Source: Enterobacter cloacae complex sp. R_G8 (GTDB lineage Bacteria > Pseudomonadota > Gammaproteobacteria > Enterobacterales > Enterobacteriaceae). Taken from it: a stretch of 64,000 bases of DNA. The notes beneath the pieces were generated by a model. It searched no databases, was not told the DNA's origin, and saw only the letters and a list, made by a program, of their open reading frames with translations. A program made the position numbers and the translations under genes. Positions 1 to 8,851 of this stretch are shown in pieces. The number at the start of each line of letters is the position of its first letter. Position 1 is the first letter of the stretch. The stretch is taken from NCBI RefSeq assembly GCF_024599795.1, contig NZ_CP102246.1:2170001-2234000 (forward strand). Reading direction: 5' to 3'.

Positions 1-71
1 CACTGTTTTCCCCCCATCACAGCGGCTTTTCCCGTTAAATCAGGGCGTTGTTTAACAGTCCTGGGGTTCAG

Positions 72-1790
72 GTGAAGAAGAAAATAATAATGAGTGCCGG
101 GAGTTTCACCCCGGCGCGGTTTGCGCTGCTCTGTTTTGCTATTTTTTGTAGTCTTGCATTTTTGCTCGGGCGCGTTGCCTGGCTGCAAATTATTAAACCT
201 GACAATCTGGTGAAGCAGGAAGATATGCGATCGCTGCGTGAGGTGGCGATTGATGCCCCGCGCGGGATGATCATGGATCGTGAAGGCCGACCACTGGCGG
301 TGAGTGTGCCTGTCAGAGCCGTGTGGGCAGACCCCAAAACAGTGCTGGCGAAAGGTGGTGTTGGGTTTGATGACCGCTGGCAGGCGCTGGCCAGTGCGCT
401 GCATCTCTCCCTCAGCACGCTGGCATCGCGCATTAACAGTAATCCGCAGGGGCGATTCATCTATCTTGCCCGGCAAGTCGATCCTGCTCAGGCGCAGTGG
501 ATCGATAAACTGAATTTGCCGGGTATCAATTTGCGTGATGAGTCCCGCCGTTTCTATCCGGCAGGTCATGTGGCCGCAAACCTTATTGGTTTCACCAATA
601 TTGATGGTCAGGGCATTGAAGGCGTAGAGAAGAGTTTCAACGCGCAACTTATGGGTAAGGCCGGAGTCAGGCAGGTGAGGGAAGACCGCTATGGGCACGT
701 GGTGGAAAACCTGACGGAAGTGGCGCCGGTACCCGCACATAATATCCAGTTGAGCATTGACGAGCGGCTACAAACCATTACCGAGGATGCGCTTGATAAT
801 GCGGTGGCCTGGAATAAAGCCGAGTCGGGTGCATCGGTACTGATCAATATCCCCACCGGGGAAATACTCGCCATGGCGAGCTACCCCGATTTCAACCCTA
901 ACAACCGTGAAGGTGCAACGTTAAACGATTTCCGTAATCGTGCGATTAGCGATACCTTCGAACCCGGCTCTACCGTCAAACCGCTGGTCCTGATGACGGC
1001 ATTACAGCAGGGCCTGGTCCAGCCAGACAGCGTCATTGATACCCATCCGTATATCCTTGACGGTCACCGTATCCGCGATGTGGGTTACTACCCGGAACTG
1101 ACGATGACCGGGATCCTGCAAAAATCGAGCGACACCGGCGTATCCCGTCTCTCTCTGGCAATGCCCATCCAGCATCTTATCGACACCTACCGGAATTTTG
1201 GCTTTGGCACAAATACCGGACTTGGTTTAACGGGAGAAAGCTCAGGGCTACTGCCGCAGCGTAAATTCTGGAGTCAACTTGACAGGGCAACGTTTGCTTT
1301 CGGCTACGGCCTGATGGTGACACCACTTCAGCTGGCGCACGTCTACGCCACCATCGGAGGGTATGGGCTGGAGCGTCCGCTCTCAATCACCCGTATCGAC
1401 CCGCCGGTGATAGGCCACAGAGTCATGCCAGAAGAGATCGCGCATGAAGTGGAACACATGATGGAAAGCGTGGCGCTTCCGGGCGGCGGAGGGGTTAAAG
1501 CCGCGGTACGGGATTACCGTGTGGCGGTCAAAACCGGTACAGCGAAGAAGATTGATGACAGTGGCAAGTACGTCGATAAATATGTCGCCTATACCGCAGG
1601 CGTTGCCCCTGCCAGCGACCCGCGTTTTGCACTGGTGGTGGTCATAAACGATCCGCAGAACGGAGCCTATTATGGGGGGGCCGTTTCAGCGCCCGTTTTC
1701 AGTGAGATCATGGGGAATGTGCTGCGCCTGGAGAACGTGAAACCGGATGGCCTGCCGGCGGATTCCGGCCACCTTATCGTCATGCGATAA
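72..1790 (+). CDS. FtsI paralog, class B penicillin-binding protein (PBP3-SAL type)
   Basis: A class B PBP, a peptidoglycan DD-transpeptidase of the division type. It has one N-terminal membrane anchor (about residues 20-38 here), then a dimerisation/pedestal domain and a transpeptidase domain. The catalytic STVK sits in FEPGSTVKP and the KTGT box in VAVKTGTAKK. The second motif reads SSD where E. coli FtsI has SSN. It aligns with FtsI almost end to end but lacks the FtsI C-terminal tail. It lies beside rlmA, outside the dcw cluster, which is where Salmonella carries PBP3-SAL (known to support division at acidic pH). Start is uncertain: TTG at 48, GTG at 72 (preceded by GGGG) and ATG at 90 are all in frame; I chose 72. 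The function is inferred from the family and position. Confidence 0.88.
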   Translation: MKKKIIMSAGSFTPARFALLCFAIFCSLAFLLGRVAWLQIIKPDNLVKQEDMRSLREVAIDAPRGMIMDREGRPLAVSVPVRAVWADPKTVLAKGGVGFDDRWQALASALHLSLSTLASRINSNPQGRFIYLARQVDPAQAQWIDKLNLPGINLRDESRRFYPAGHVAANLIGFTNIDGQGIEGVEKSFNAQLMGKAGVRQVREDRYGHVVENLTEVAPVPAHNIQLSIDERLQTITEDALDNAVAWNKAESGASVLINIPTGEILAMASYPDFNPNNREGATLNDFRNRAISDTFEPGSTVKPLVLMTALQQGLVQPDSVIDTHPYILDGHRIRDVGYYPELTMTGILQKSSDTGVSRLSLAMPIQHLIDTYRNFGFGTNTGLGLTGESSGLLPQRKFWSQLDRATFAFGYGLMVTPLQLAHVYATIGGYGLERPLSITRIDPPVIGHRVMPEEIAHEVEHMMESVALPGGGGVKAAVRDYRVAVKTGTAKKIDDSGKYVDKYVAYTAGVAPASDPRFALVVVINDPQNGAYYGGAVSAPVFSEIMGNVLRLENVKPDGLPADSGHLIVMR

Positions 1791-1808
1791 CCCTGACGTT
1801 TTATAACG

Positions 1809-1840
1809 GGGCGAATAGCGGTACACTTCGCCCTTTGGTT
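1809..1840 (+). terminator. Possible weak terminator / leader hairpin before rlmA
   Basis: A 7-bp inverted repeat, GGGCGAA (1809-1815) and TTCGCCC (1827-1833), with an 11-nt loop is followed by a broken T run. It lies between the PBP stop and rlmA, so it could end the upstream transcript or sit in the rlmA leader. Confidence 0.3.
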
Positions 1841-1857
1841 TATGCCCCGGAGTTGTC

Positions 1858-2673
1858 ATGCCCTTCAGTTGCCCCCTTTGTCACGCGCGCCTGACGCGTT
1901 CTGAGAAAAGTTATGCGTGTCCGCAGGGACATCAGTTTGATATGGCGAAAGAAGGGTATGTGAATCTTCTGCCGGTGCAGCATAAACGCTCCCGCGATCC
2001 GGGCGACAGCGCTGAGATGATGCAGGCGCGCCGCGCATTTCTGGATGCCGGGCACTATCAGCCACTCCGGGAAACCGTCGCGCAGCTGCTCGGTGAAAAT
2101 CTCGCGGATAATGCGTCGGCTTTGCTGGATATCGGCTGCGGGGAAGGGTATTACACCGCAAGGTTTGCGGAGATTGCGCGCGAGAAGGGCGCTCAAACGA
2201 TGGGGCTGGATGTGTCGAAAGTGGCGATTCGCGCCGCGGCTAAACGCTATGCGGCGGTGATGTTCTGTGTGGCGTCGAGCCACCGGCTGCCGTTTGATGA
2301 TGCCAGCATGGATGCCGTCGTGCGTATTTATGCTCCCTGCAAGGCAGAGGAACTGGCGCGGGTGGTGAAACCCGGTGGATGGGTGATAACCGTCACGCCT
2401 GGCCCACGTCACCTGATGGAGCTGAAAGGGCTGATTTATGACGATGTTCGCCTGCATGCCCCCCATTCAGAACAATTGGCTGGTTTTGTGCTCAGGCAGG
2501 AACATACCGTCGCGTATGAGATGGACCTGAAAGGGAATGAGGCCGTGGCGTTGCTGCAAATGACGCCGTTTGCATGGCGGGCAAAACCGGCTGTGTGGGA
2601 GACGTTGGCGGCGCACTCAACATTTCGCTGCCAGACGGATTTCAGCATCCACTGCTGGCAGCGCGAAGACTAA
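1858..2673 (+). CDS. rlmA: 23S rRNA (guanine-745-N1)-methyltransferase RlmA
   Basis: SAM-dependent methyltransferase that modifies G745 in helix 35 of 23S rRNA. The N-terminus carries a zinc-binding cluster (Cys5, Cys8, Cys21, His25). The Rossmann SAM motif [12 protein letters not shown] begins near residue 88. At 271 aa the length matches the family, and the sequence follows E. coli RlmA throughout. The ATG at 1858 is preceded by a good GGAG. The gene converges on mntP: its TAA (2671-2673) overlaps the mntP stop codon, so the two coding regions share three bases. In E. coli the two genes are also neighbours. Confidence 0.96.
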   Translation: MPFSCPLCHARLTRSEKSYACPQGHQFDMAKEGYVNLLPVQHKRSRDPGDSAEMMQARRAFLDAGHYQPLRETVAQLLGENLADNASALLDIGCGEGYYTARFAEIAREKGAQTMGLDVSKVAIRAAAKRYAAVMFCVASSHRLPFDDASMDAVVRIYAPCKAEELARVVKPGGWVITVTPGPRHLMELKGLIYDDVRLHAPHSEQLAGFVLRQEHTVAYEMDLKGNEAVALLQMTPFAWRAKPAVWETLAAHSTFRCQTDFSIHCWQRED

Positions 2674-3236
2674 GCGGCGAAGTGTGCCCAGAGAATTTGG
2701 GCACCAATGCCGATTAACACGATCCCGCCCAGGATCTCGGCTCGCTTACCCAGCAGCGGGCCGATAAAGCGGCCAACCATCATTCCCAGGGTGGACATGA
2801 TCAGTGTGGCGCAACCGATGGCCAGCGCGGTGGCAATAATATTCACCTGCAGGAAGGCCAGGCCAACACCGACGGCCATGGCATCAAGGCTGGTGGCAAT
2901 CGCGGTGGTGACCAGCAGCCAGAAACCGTGGCGGTGCAGAGGCTCTTCATCTTCCTCGCTGCTACCACGAAACCCTTCAATCACCATTCGTCCGCCGAGG
3001 AACACCAGCAGGACAAATGCTATCCAGTGGTTCCACTCCAGCACCAGCTGGCTGGCCAGCATACCCAGGCCCCAGCCGATAAGCGGCGTTAGCGTTTCGA
3101 TAGCACCGAATATCAGACCTGTGCGCAGCGCTTCAGAAAATTTGGGTTTGTGCAGAGTGGCGCCTTTACCGATGGAAGCCGCGAAAGCATCCATGGACAT
3201 GCCGAAAGCGAGAAGAAGTGTGGCGGAGATATTCAT
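2670..3236 (-). CDS. mntP: Manganese efflux pump MntP
   Basis: Inner-membrane Mn2+ exporter of 188 aa with six hydrophobic segments and the conserved start [19 protein letters not shown]. The frame is open upstream for 12 more codons, but the ATG at 3236 reproduces the exact family length and N-terminus. Acidic residues in the membrane segments (MSMDAF near the start, TSLDAMAVG in the second half) match the metal-path aspartates of the family. Expression is probably controlled by the manganese riboswitch in its leader and by MntR- and Fur-like boxes further upstream, all annotated separately. Its stop codon overlaps that of the convergent rlmA. Confidence 0.96.
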   Translation of the reverse strand: MNISATLLLAFGMSMDAFAASIGKGATLHKPKFSEALRTGLIFGAIETLTPLIGWGLGMLASQLVLEWNHWIAFVLLVFLGGRMVIEGFRGSSEEDEEPLHRHGFWLLVTTAIATSLDAMAVGVGLAFLQVNIIATALAIGCATLIMSTLGMMVGRFIGPLLGKRAEILGGIVLIGIGAQILWAHFAA

Positions 3237-3344
3237 ACAAGCGTCCAGACCGGGAGGATATCCATATGACACATCACTGCCCCCAGTAAACAGCAGTTGA
3301 TGTATCTATGGTCTCGCCTGACCGTCTCGCCCACACTGTGCGGA

Positions 3345-3430
3345 AAACGATCCGTACGCGCCACGTTTTTCAACGAGTATGTTGACACGTACATTTCCTG
3401 CGAACAGGAAATTAGCTACTCCCCAACGAC
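3345..3430 (-). promoter_or_regulatory. yybP-ykoY manganese riboswitch (mntP leader)
   Basis: Read on the minus strand, the mntP leader contains GGGGAGTAGC (3424-3415) followed by a hairpin, then GTACG..., and later GGCGCGTACGG. The GGGGAGTAGC hallmark and the distal pairing arm are characteristic of the yybP-ykoY Mn2+ aptamer, which is known in the E. coli mntP leader. The expression platform would occupy about 3237-3345. Boundaries are approximate because no covariance model was run. Confidence 0.88.
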
Positions 3431-3498
3431 GGGCGCAACCTTAACATATTTTGAGAATATAAAACAACAACGGTGGGCTATTATTTTATTGGGTTGTT

Positions 3499-3517
3499 GA
3501 TAACGATTTTCATTTAG
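3499..3517. promoter_or_regulatory. Fur-box-like sequence upstream of mntP
   Basis: The 19-mer here matches 14 of 19 positions of the classical Fur box (GATAATGAT-A/T-ATCATTATC) by eye. It lies between the MntR-like boxes and the riboswitch, so it could tie mntP to iron status. It is a match by inspection only. Confidence 0.4.
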
Positions 3518-3566
3518 ATTTAAGCGTGAATATATCGTTAATAAATAGAGGTAAATTAAAGAACGG

Positions 3567-3586
3567 AATATAGCTCTGGCTATATT
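3567..3586. promoter_or_regulatory. MntR-like operator 1
   Basis: Perfect inverted repeat AATATAGC-N4-GCTATATT. This fits the enterobacterial MntR box, whose core is ATAGC-N4-GCTAT. It lies upstream of mntP in the mntP-yobD gap. MntR is known to control mntP in E. coli. Confidence 0.65.
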
Positions 3587-3607
3587 GTGTACGCGAAAAG
3601 AAACACA

Positions 3608-3629
3608 AAATATAGCCAATGCTATAATT
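3608..3629. promoter_or_regulatory. MntR-like operator 2
   Basis: TATAGC-N4-GCTATA with A/T-rich flanks, the same core as the box at 3567-3586. The centre-to-centre distance to that box is 42 bp, close to four helical turns, so the two sites face the same side of the DNA. It lies a few bases beyond the yobD stop codon. Confidence 0.55.
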
Positions 3630-3634
3630 TTAAC

Positions 3635-4093
3635 TTATTGAGTTTTAAGGAGTAATTTGTATATCTTTTCCAGGTCATCAATATTTTTAACCCGGATAAG
3701 CAGGCGGCGCTGTTCTAATTGCATGACCAGCACGCCATCTTCGGATAAATTCATCTCTTTAATGCGGTTATATTCTATCCATACATTGGCAAAGAAAAAT
3801 CCGCGGCTTTTAAAAATGATTTTGGGCACGCGGATCCAGAACAGGTAGATCGCCATTAATGCCAGCGCACATAATAACCATGTGGTTAATATTGCACCAT
3901 GACTGGTCACGTTATTGTAAATAAGAATGGCAACGAGGCCCGCGAAGATAAACGCATCAACGCGCCCGCGTCGCAAAAGGGGAAGGGTGAGCAGCGTCTC
4001 GCCGTGGCGGCGGGGCATGATGAACTCGTCATAGATGGCGTAAGCAAGAAGGGCAACAATAAACAAAACCAGTACGATATCCGTGACAGTCAT
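3635..4093 (-). CDS. yobD: YobD, DUF986 inner-membrane protein
   Basis: A 152-aa protein with hydrophobic helices near residues 5-22, 48-65 and 70-88, followed by a cytosolic C-terminal part containing [20 protein letters not shown]. The sequence is nearly collinear with E. coli YobD (DUF986/UPF0266). No biochemical role is known to me. It follows manZ on the same strand but is separated from it by a strong terminator, so it probably depends on read-through or its own promoter. The start at 4093 has a good GGAGG. Confidence 0.93.
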   Translation of the reverse strand: MTVTDIVLVLFIVALLAYAIYDEFIMPRRHGETLLTLPLLRRGRVDAFIFAGLVAILIYNNVTSHGAILTTWLLCALALMAIYLFWIRVPKIIFKSRGFFFANVWIEYNRIKEMNLSEDGVLVMQLEQRRLLIRVKNIDDLEKIYKLLLKTQ

Positions 4094-4105
4094 TCATCCT
4101 CCAGA

Positions 4106-4132
4106 TAAAAAAACCGGGGGCAAGCCCCCGGC
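4106..4132 (-). terminator. Rho-independent terminator after manZ
   Basis: On the minus strand a stem of eight G/C pairs (GCCGGGGG... / CCCCCGG) is followed by seven T residues. It sits 15 bp after the manZ stop and just before yobD, so it should end most manXYZ transcripts. Confidence 0.88.
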
Positions 4133-4147
4133 AGTTAATGCACGTTC

Positions 4148-5008
4148 TTACAGACCCAGCAGGCCGACAGCGTAGCCCGCGATACCGATGACGAAGAAGC
4201 CAACGATGATCCACAGTGGGTTGACTTTCTTACGCAGCAGCCACATACAGGCGAAGGTCAGCAGCAGCGGCACCAGGCCTGGCATCAGCTGGTCGAGGAT
4301 GGTCTGCACGGTAGTGACACGGGTTTGCCCATCCTGTCCGGTGATGGTCGAAACCACCAGTGGGATGTTCACGTGCGTCCACTTGTTAACCAGTGCCCCC
4401 ATCACAAACAGGCCGAGGATTGACGCCCCCTCAGTCAGTTTTTGCAGGAAGCCACCGCCCATATCTTTAACGATATCCACCCCTTTACGGTAACCGTACG
4501 CCACGCCGTAGTAACGGGTCAGCAGGCGCACCGCATTGAACAGGATGAAAAACAGCAGTGGACCGAGCAGGCTGCCGCTCATCGCGATACCCGCCCCCAG
4601 CGCGGCAAAGACCGGGCGAACCGTACCCCAGAAGATCGGGTCACCTACACCTGCCAGCGGCCCCATCAGACCGACTTTGATACCGTTGATGGCACCATCG
4701 TCAATCTCTGCGCCGTTTGCACGCTGCTCTTCCATCGCCAGGGTAACGCCCAGAACCGGAGCTGCTACGTAAGGATGGGTGTTAAAGAATTCCAGGTGAC
4801 GCTTAATCGCCTGACGACGTGCTTCGTTGTTCTCCGGATAGAGGCGTTTGATCGCCGGTACCATGGAGAAGCAGAAGCCCAGGGCCTGCATACGTTCGAA
4901 GTTCCATGAACCCTGAAACAGGTTAGAACGGATGAACACGCCACGAATATCACCCGGAGTGAGTTTCTTCTCAGGGGTAGTTTTAGTCATATCAACCATT
5001 TCGCTCAC
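4148..5008 (-). CDS. manZ: PTS mannose transporter subunit IID
   Basis: Membrane IID subunit of the mannose/glucose/glucosamine phosphotransferase permease; it forms the sugar channel with ManY. The 286-aa protein matches E. coli ManZ along its length, including the amphipathic N-terminal part and the hydrophobic C-terminus ending GYAVGLLGL. It starts at a GTG (5008) three bases beyond the manY stop, as in E. coli, which implies translational coupling. It is the last gene of manXYZ and is followed by a terminator. Confidence 0.97.
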   Translation of the reverse strand: MSEMVDMTKTTPEKKLTPGDIRGVFIRSNLFQGSWNFERMQALGFCFSMVPAIKRLYPENNEARRQAIKRHLEFFNTHPYVAAPVLGVTLAMEEQRANGAEIDDGAINGIKVGLMGPLAGVGDPIFWGTVRPVFAALGAGIAMSGSLLGPLLFFILFNAVRLLTRYYGVAYGYRKGVDIVKDMGGGFLQKLTEGASILGLFVMGALVNKWTHVNIPLVVSTITGQDGQTRVTTVQTILDQLMPGLVPLLLTFACMWLLRKKVNPLWIIVGFFVIGIAGYAVGLLGL

Positions 5009-5011
5009 CTG

Positions 5012-5812
5012 TTAGTCCAGTTCGTTATCGAGATCGTTATTGCCAGCAGCCTGCGCTGGGGCACCCGCAACGCGGTTATATTTCGGGCTGAGCTGGATGT
5101 AGAGAATCGCCATCACCGCACCAATCACACCGAGAGCAACCAGGTTGAAGTTGGTGAAGGCGGCGGTCACGAAGCCCAGGTAGAAGAATGGCATCAGGTA
5201 GCCTGCGCGCATCATGTTGATGACCATCGCATAACCGACCACCACGATCATACCACCGGCGATGTTCAGACCGCTGGTAACCACTTCAGGGATCGCGTTG
5301 AGCATGCCCTGAACTTCGCTGGTCCCCACGGAGATAGCGACGATAACGGCCGGAATAGCGATACGCATCGCCTGCAGGAACAGGGACGAGACGTGGATCC
5401 AGGAGAGCGCCGTAAGATTGCCGTTTTCGGCCGCCTTATCCGCCGCATGCTGGAAAGCCACGGTGATAGTACGAACGATAATGGTCAGTACCTGGCCTGC
5501 TGCGGCCAGCGGAATAGCCAGTGCGATACCGGCACCAATGCTTTGATGACCGGCAATAACCAGCACGGTCGAAATAATGGACGCCAGCGCGGCATCGGGC
5601 GCAACTGCCGCACCGATGTTCATCCAGCCGAGGGCGATCATTTCCAGGGTACCACCGATGATGATACCGGTTTTCATATCACCGAGAACGGCACCAATCA
5701 GCGTACAGGCCACCAGAGGACGGTGGAACTGAAATTCATCAAGTACGGATTCCATACCCGCAATACACGCGACGATGAACACCAGCACAATCTGAAGAGT
5801 GGTAATCTCCAT
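5012..5812 (-). CDS. manY: PTS mannose transporter subunit IIC
   Basis: Polytopic IIC subunit of the mannose permease, 266 aa. The first half contains the family-specific GGTLEMIALGWMNIGAA stretch. The hydrophobic body is followed by a short polar tail rich in Asn and Asp. The ATG at 5812 is preceded by AGGAG. It is the middle gene of manXYZ, 47 bp downstream of manX. Confidence 0.97.
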   Translation of the reverse strand: MEITTLQIVLVFIVACIAGMESVLDEFQFHRPLVACTLIGAVLGDMKTGIIIGGTLEMIALGWMNIGAAVAPDAALASIISTVLVIAGHQSIGAGIALAIPLAAAGQVLTIIVRTITVAFQHAADKAAENGNLTALSWIHVSSLFLQAMRIAIPAVIVAISVGTSEVQGMLNAIPEVVTSGLNIAGGMIVVVGYAMVINMMRAGYLMPFFYLGFVTAAFTNFNLVALGVIGAVMAILYIQLSPKYNRVAGAPAQAAGNNDLDNELD

Positions 5813-5859
5813 TGTACTTCTCCTATTGCATAAGCTTTATGTGAAAAACCGGCGCGGGC

Positions 5860-6825
5860 TTATTTCCCAACTTTGCCGATCAAATCCATCATTTTCAGTT
5901 TCGGGTCCGTGGAAACCTTACGGGCTTCCAGTTCAATACCGCGAGCATTCAGCTTGTTGAATGCCTCGATATCCTTCGCATCGACTGAAATCGCGTTGTT
6001 GACCTGCGTTTTGCCCTGACGGAAAGCCATACCACCAATGTTAACGGAGGTGATTTTCACGCCGCCTTCAACAATGCGCTCGACGTCTGTCGGGTTAGTG
6101 AACAGAAGCATGACGCGTTCACCGGCATATTTCGGGTTGTTGTAAACGCGGATCATCTTGGCGACATCCACCACGTGCGCGGTAACGCCCGGAGGAGCAA
6201 CCTGGGTGAGGAGAGTTTTACGCACTGTGTCGGCGGCTACTTCGTCGCTGACCACGATAATGCGTCGAACGTTGGTCTCTTTTGTCCAGCGCGTGGCCAC
6301 CTGACCATGGATCAAACGGTCATCGATACGCGCAAGGCCGATAACCATGTAATCGTTCGGGCCCATGGGTTTTGCGGGTGTTGCGGCTTTTGGCGCTGCG
6401 GCAGCTACCGGCGCGGGTTTCTCAACCGGCTGCGCCTTCAGTGCTTTCACGCCTTCGCGGCCGGTTTCGACAGCCAGGGCGACCAGCTCATCAAAACCCG
6501 GATTGTCGTCGCGTGCCATGAAGGTTTCCACCAGCATCGGGATATTGACCCCTGCGACAACTTCATAGTGCTCTTTATCGACGACAATGCGGCTGGCAGC
6601 GTTGAACGGACTGCCTCCCCATGTATCAACGAGAAACAGCACGCCTTTGCTGGTATCCAGCTTCGACAGTTGAGCCGTGTATTTCTCAATCAGCGTCTCG
6701 GCGTTTTCACCGGGAACGAAATCGATCCAGCCGACGTTTTCCTGCCCGCCCAACAGCATCTCTGCTGTTTTGAGTAGCTGCTCTGCAGCCCAACCATGTG
6801 TGCCTATGACAATAGCAATGGTCAC
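5860..6825 (-). CDS. manX: PTS mannose-specific IIAB protein
   Basis: Cytoplasmic two-domain phosphocarrier. The IIA domain carries the phosphorylatable His10 in GTHGWAA. An Ala/Pro-rich linker (about residues 133-153) leads to the IIB domain, whose His173 lies in DDRLIHGQVATRW. Phosphate flows from HPr to IIA to IIB and then to the sugar in ManYZ. The start is GTG at 6825 with a near-perfect AGGAGGT. In E. coli this mRNA is repressed by the small RNA SgrS and the promoter by Mlc with CRP activation. Mlc- and CRP-like sites are visible upstream here. Confidence 0.98.
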   Translation of the reverse strand: MTIAIVIGTHGWAAEQLLKTAEMLLGGQENVGWIDFVPGENAETLIEKYTAQLSKLDTSKGVLFLVDTWGGSPFNAASRIVVDKEHYEVVAGVNIPMLVETFMARDDNPGFDELVALAVETGREGVKALKAQPVEKPAPVAAAAPKAATPAKPMGPNDYMVIGLARIDDRLIHGQVATRWTKETNVRRIIVVSDEVAADTVRKTLLTQVAPPGVTAHVVDVAKMIRVYNNPKYAGERVMLLFTNPTDVERIVEGGVKITSVNIGGMAFRQGKTQVNNAISVDAKDIEAFNKLNARGIELEARKVSTDPKLKMMDLIGKVGK

Positions 6826-6941
6826 TTGCTACCTCCTTTTATTATCATTAATACGTCTGCCAGACAGACGTACTGAGAATCGTATTGGCGAACCGAATCG
6901 ATTCAGATAAGGGTTAGAGTTAAAAAGCTAAGACTTCCGCG

Positions 6942-6970
6942 AATTATTTTAGATAGTGAAAAAATAATTT
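6942..6970 (-). promoter_or_regulatory. Mlc-like operator of manXYZ
   Basis: The AT-rich interrupted palindrome AATTATTTT...AAAATAATT corresponds to the Mlc (DgsA) operator in the E. coli manX promoter (TATTTTTTTCGATATCTAAAATAA type). It lies about 120 bp upstream of the manX GTG. Confidence 0.6.
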
Positions 6971-6992
6971 ATGTGATGAAGATCCGTAATTT
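6968..6992 (-). promoter_or_regulatory. CRP-like site of manXYZ
   Basis: One good half-site, TCACA on the minus strand, has a degenerate partner about 16 bp away. It is located just upstream of the Mlc-like site, which is the arrangement known for E. coli manX. The rest of the 6993-7285 gap holds the yoaE leader; I could not assign its promoter. Confidence 0.4.
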
Positions 6993-7285
6993 AGGTTTCG
7001 AAAATCAGAAATTACTCAACACATATTTCGCCTTTTCGCGTTTTTGCAAAGGAACGTAAATCTTTGCTAAAAACCTATTGTCTCTGATATGTTTAGCCTC
7101 CGTTTAAATGATCAGGAGTATAGGGCTACAGCCCACTATATGGACCGTCACCGACGTCAGTCATCTACCAGGCCACTTCGCGCCTTTTTCACCGGCGATC
7201 CTCGTCACGTATCGACTCTGTTTGCCTCTGTTTTGCCCACGTTGAGTGGGGCACCGTTTTGTCATTCCTTTAGCAGGAGCTTGTC

Positions 7286-8845
7286 ATGGAATTCTTAATG
7301 GACCCGTCAATCTGGGTGGGATTACTCACGCTGGTGGTGCTGGAGATCGTACTCGGCATTGATAATCTGGTGTTTATCGCCATCCTTGCAGATAAACTGC
7401 CGCCAAAACAGCGTGATAAAGCGCGTCTGATCGGCCTCTCGTTGGCCCTGGTCATGCGACTGGCGCTGCTGTCCGTCATTTCGTGGATGGTCACCCTGAC
7501 GAAACCGCTGTTTACCGTCATGGATTTCACCTTCTCCGGCCGCGATTTGATCATGCTGCTCGGGGGGATATTCCTGCTGTTTAAAGCCACGACAGAGCTG
7601 CACGAGCGGCTGGAGAACCGGCAGCACGATGATGGTCACGGAAAGGGGTATGCCAGCTTCTGGGTAGTGGTGCTGCAGATCGTGGTGCTGGATGCCGTCT
7701 TCTCGCTCGATGCGGTGATCACGGCGGTGGGTATGGTGAACCATCTCCCGGTGATGATGGCGGCTGTGGTTATCGCCATGGCGGTTATGCTGCTGGCGTC
7801 TAAACCGCTGACCCGCTTTGTGAACCAACATCCGACGGTCGTGGTGCTGTGTCTGAGTTTCCTGCTGATGATTGGTCTGAGCCTGGTTGCGGAAGGCTTC
7901 GGTTTCCATATTCCGAAAGGCTACCTGTACGCCGCGATTGGTTTCTCGATCCTGATCGAACTCTTCAATCAGATTGCACGCCGTAACTTCATCAAGCAGC
8001 AGTCTAATCAACCGCTGCGTGCCCGTACGGCGGATGCCATCCTGCGTCTGATGGGCGGTCGCCGTCAGGTGAATGTGCAGAGTGACACCGAGAACCGTAA
8101 CCCGGTTCCGGTGCCGGAAGGGGCGTTTGTGGAAGAAGAGCGTTATATGATTAACGGCGTTCTTTCCCTGGCCTCCCGTTCACTGCGTGGCATCATGACC
8201 CCGCGCGGCGAGATAAGCTGGGTGGATTCCCGATTGAGCGTTGATGAAATTCGTCAGCAGCTGCTCTCTTCGCCGCACAGCCTGTTCCCTGTGTGTCGCG
8301 GTGAGCTGGATGAGATCATCGGTGTCGTGCGCGCCAAAGAGATGCTGGTGGCGCTGGAAGAGGGCGTTGACGTTGAAGCCATCGCCGCCGCATCGCCGGC
8401 TATCGTGGTACCGGAAACGCTGGACCCGATCAACCTGCTTGGCGTATTGCGTCGTGCCCGCGGTAGCTTCGTGATTGTCACCAACGAATTTGGTGTGGTG
8501 CAGGGGCTGGTCACGCCGCTGGACGTGCTGGAAGCCATTGCCGGTGAATTCCCGGATGAGGACGAAACACCGGAAATCGTGGCTGATGGTGAAGGCTGGC
8601 TGGTGAAAGGTACCACTGACCTGCACGCGCTTTCGCATACGCTGGGGCTGGAAAACGTGGTCAACGATGAAGAAGACATTGCCACTGTTGCCGGTCTGGT
8701 CATCGCCGTGAACGGGCAGATCCCGCGCGTGGGCGATGTGATCGAACTGCCACCGTTGCACATCACCATTGTTGAAGCCAACGACTACCGCGTTGATATG
8801 GTGCGTATTGTTAAAGAGCAATCCGTGCACGACGAAGACGAGTAA
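7286..8845 (+). CDS. yoaE: TerC/CBS/CorC-HlyC domain inner-membrane protein YoaE
   Basis: A 519-aa protein. The N-terminal TerC-family region has about seven hydrophobic segments with conserved acidic motifs ([11 protein letters not shown] near residue 20 and DAVFSLDAV near 145). It is followed by two CBS domains (about 300-420) and a C-terminal CorC/HlyC transporter-associated domain (about 430-510). The family is linked to metal handling, probably Mn2+ export, but no substrate is proven for YoaE. It is divergent from manX, and AGGAG precedes the ATG. Confidence 0.93.
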   Translation: MEFLMDPSIWVGLLTLVVLEIVLGIDNLVFIAILADKLPPKQRDKARLIGLSLALVMRLALLSVISWMVTLTKPLFTVMDFTFSGRDLIMLLGGIFLLFKATTELHERLENRQHDDGHGKGYASFWVVVLQIVVLDAVFSLDAVITAVGMVNHLPVMMAAVVIAMAVMLLASKPLTRFVNQHPTVVVLCLSFLLMIGLSLVAEGFGFHIPKGYLYAAIGFSILIELFNQIARRNFIKQQSNQPLRARTADAILRLMGGRRQVNVQSDTENRNPVPVPEGAFVEEERYMINGVLSLASRSLRGIMTPRGEISWVDSRLSVDEIRQQLLSSPHSLFPVCRGELDEIIGVVRAKEMLVALEEGVDVEAIAAASPAIVVPETLDPINLLGVLRRARGSFVIVTNEFGVVQGLVTPLDVLEAIAGEFPDEDETPEIVADGEGWLVKGTTDLHALSHTLGLENVVNDEEDIATVAGLVIAVNGQIPRVGDVIELPPLHITIVEANDYRVDMVRIVKEQSVHDEDE

Positions 8846-8851
8846 GTCTTC

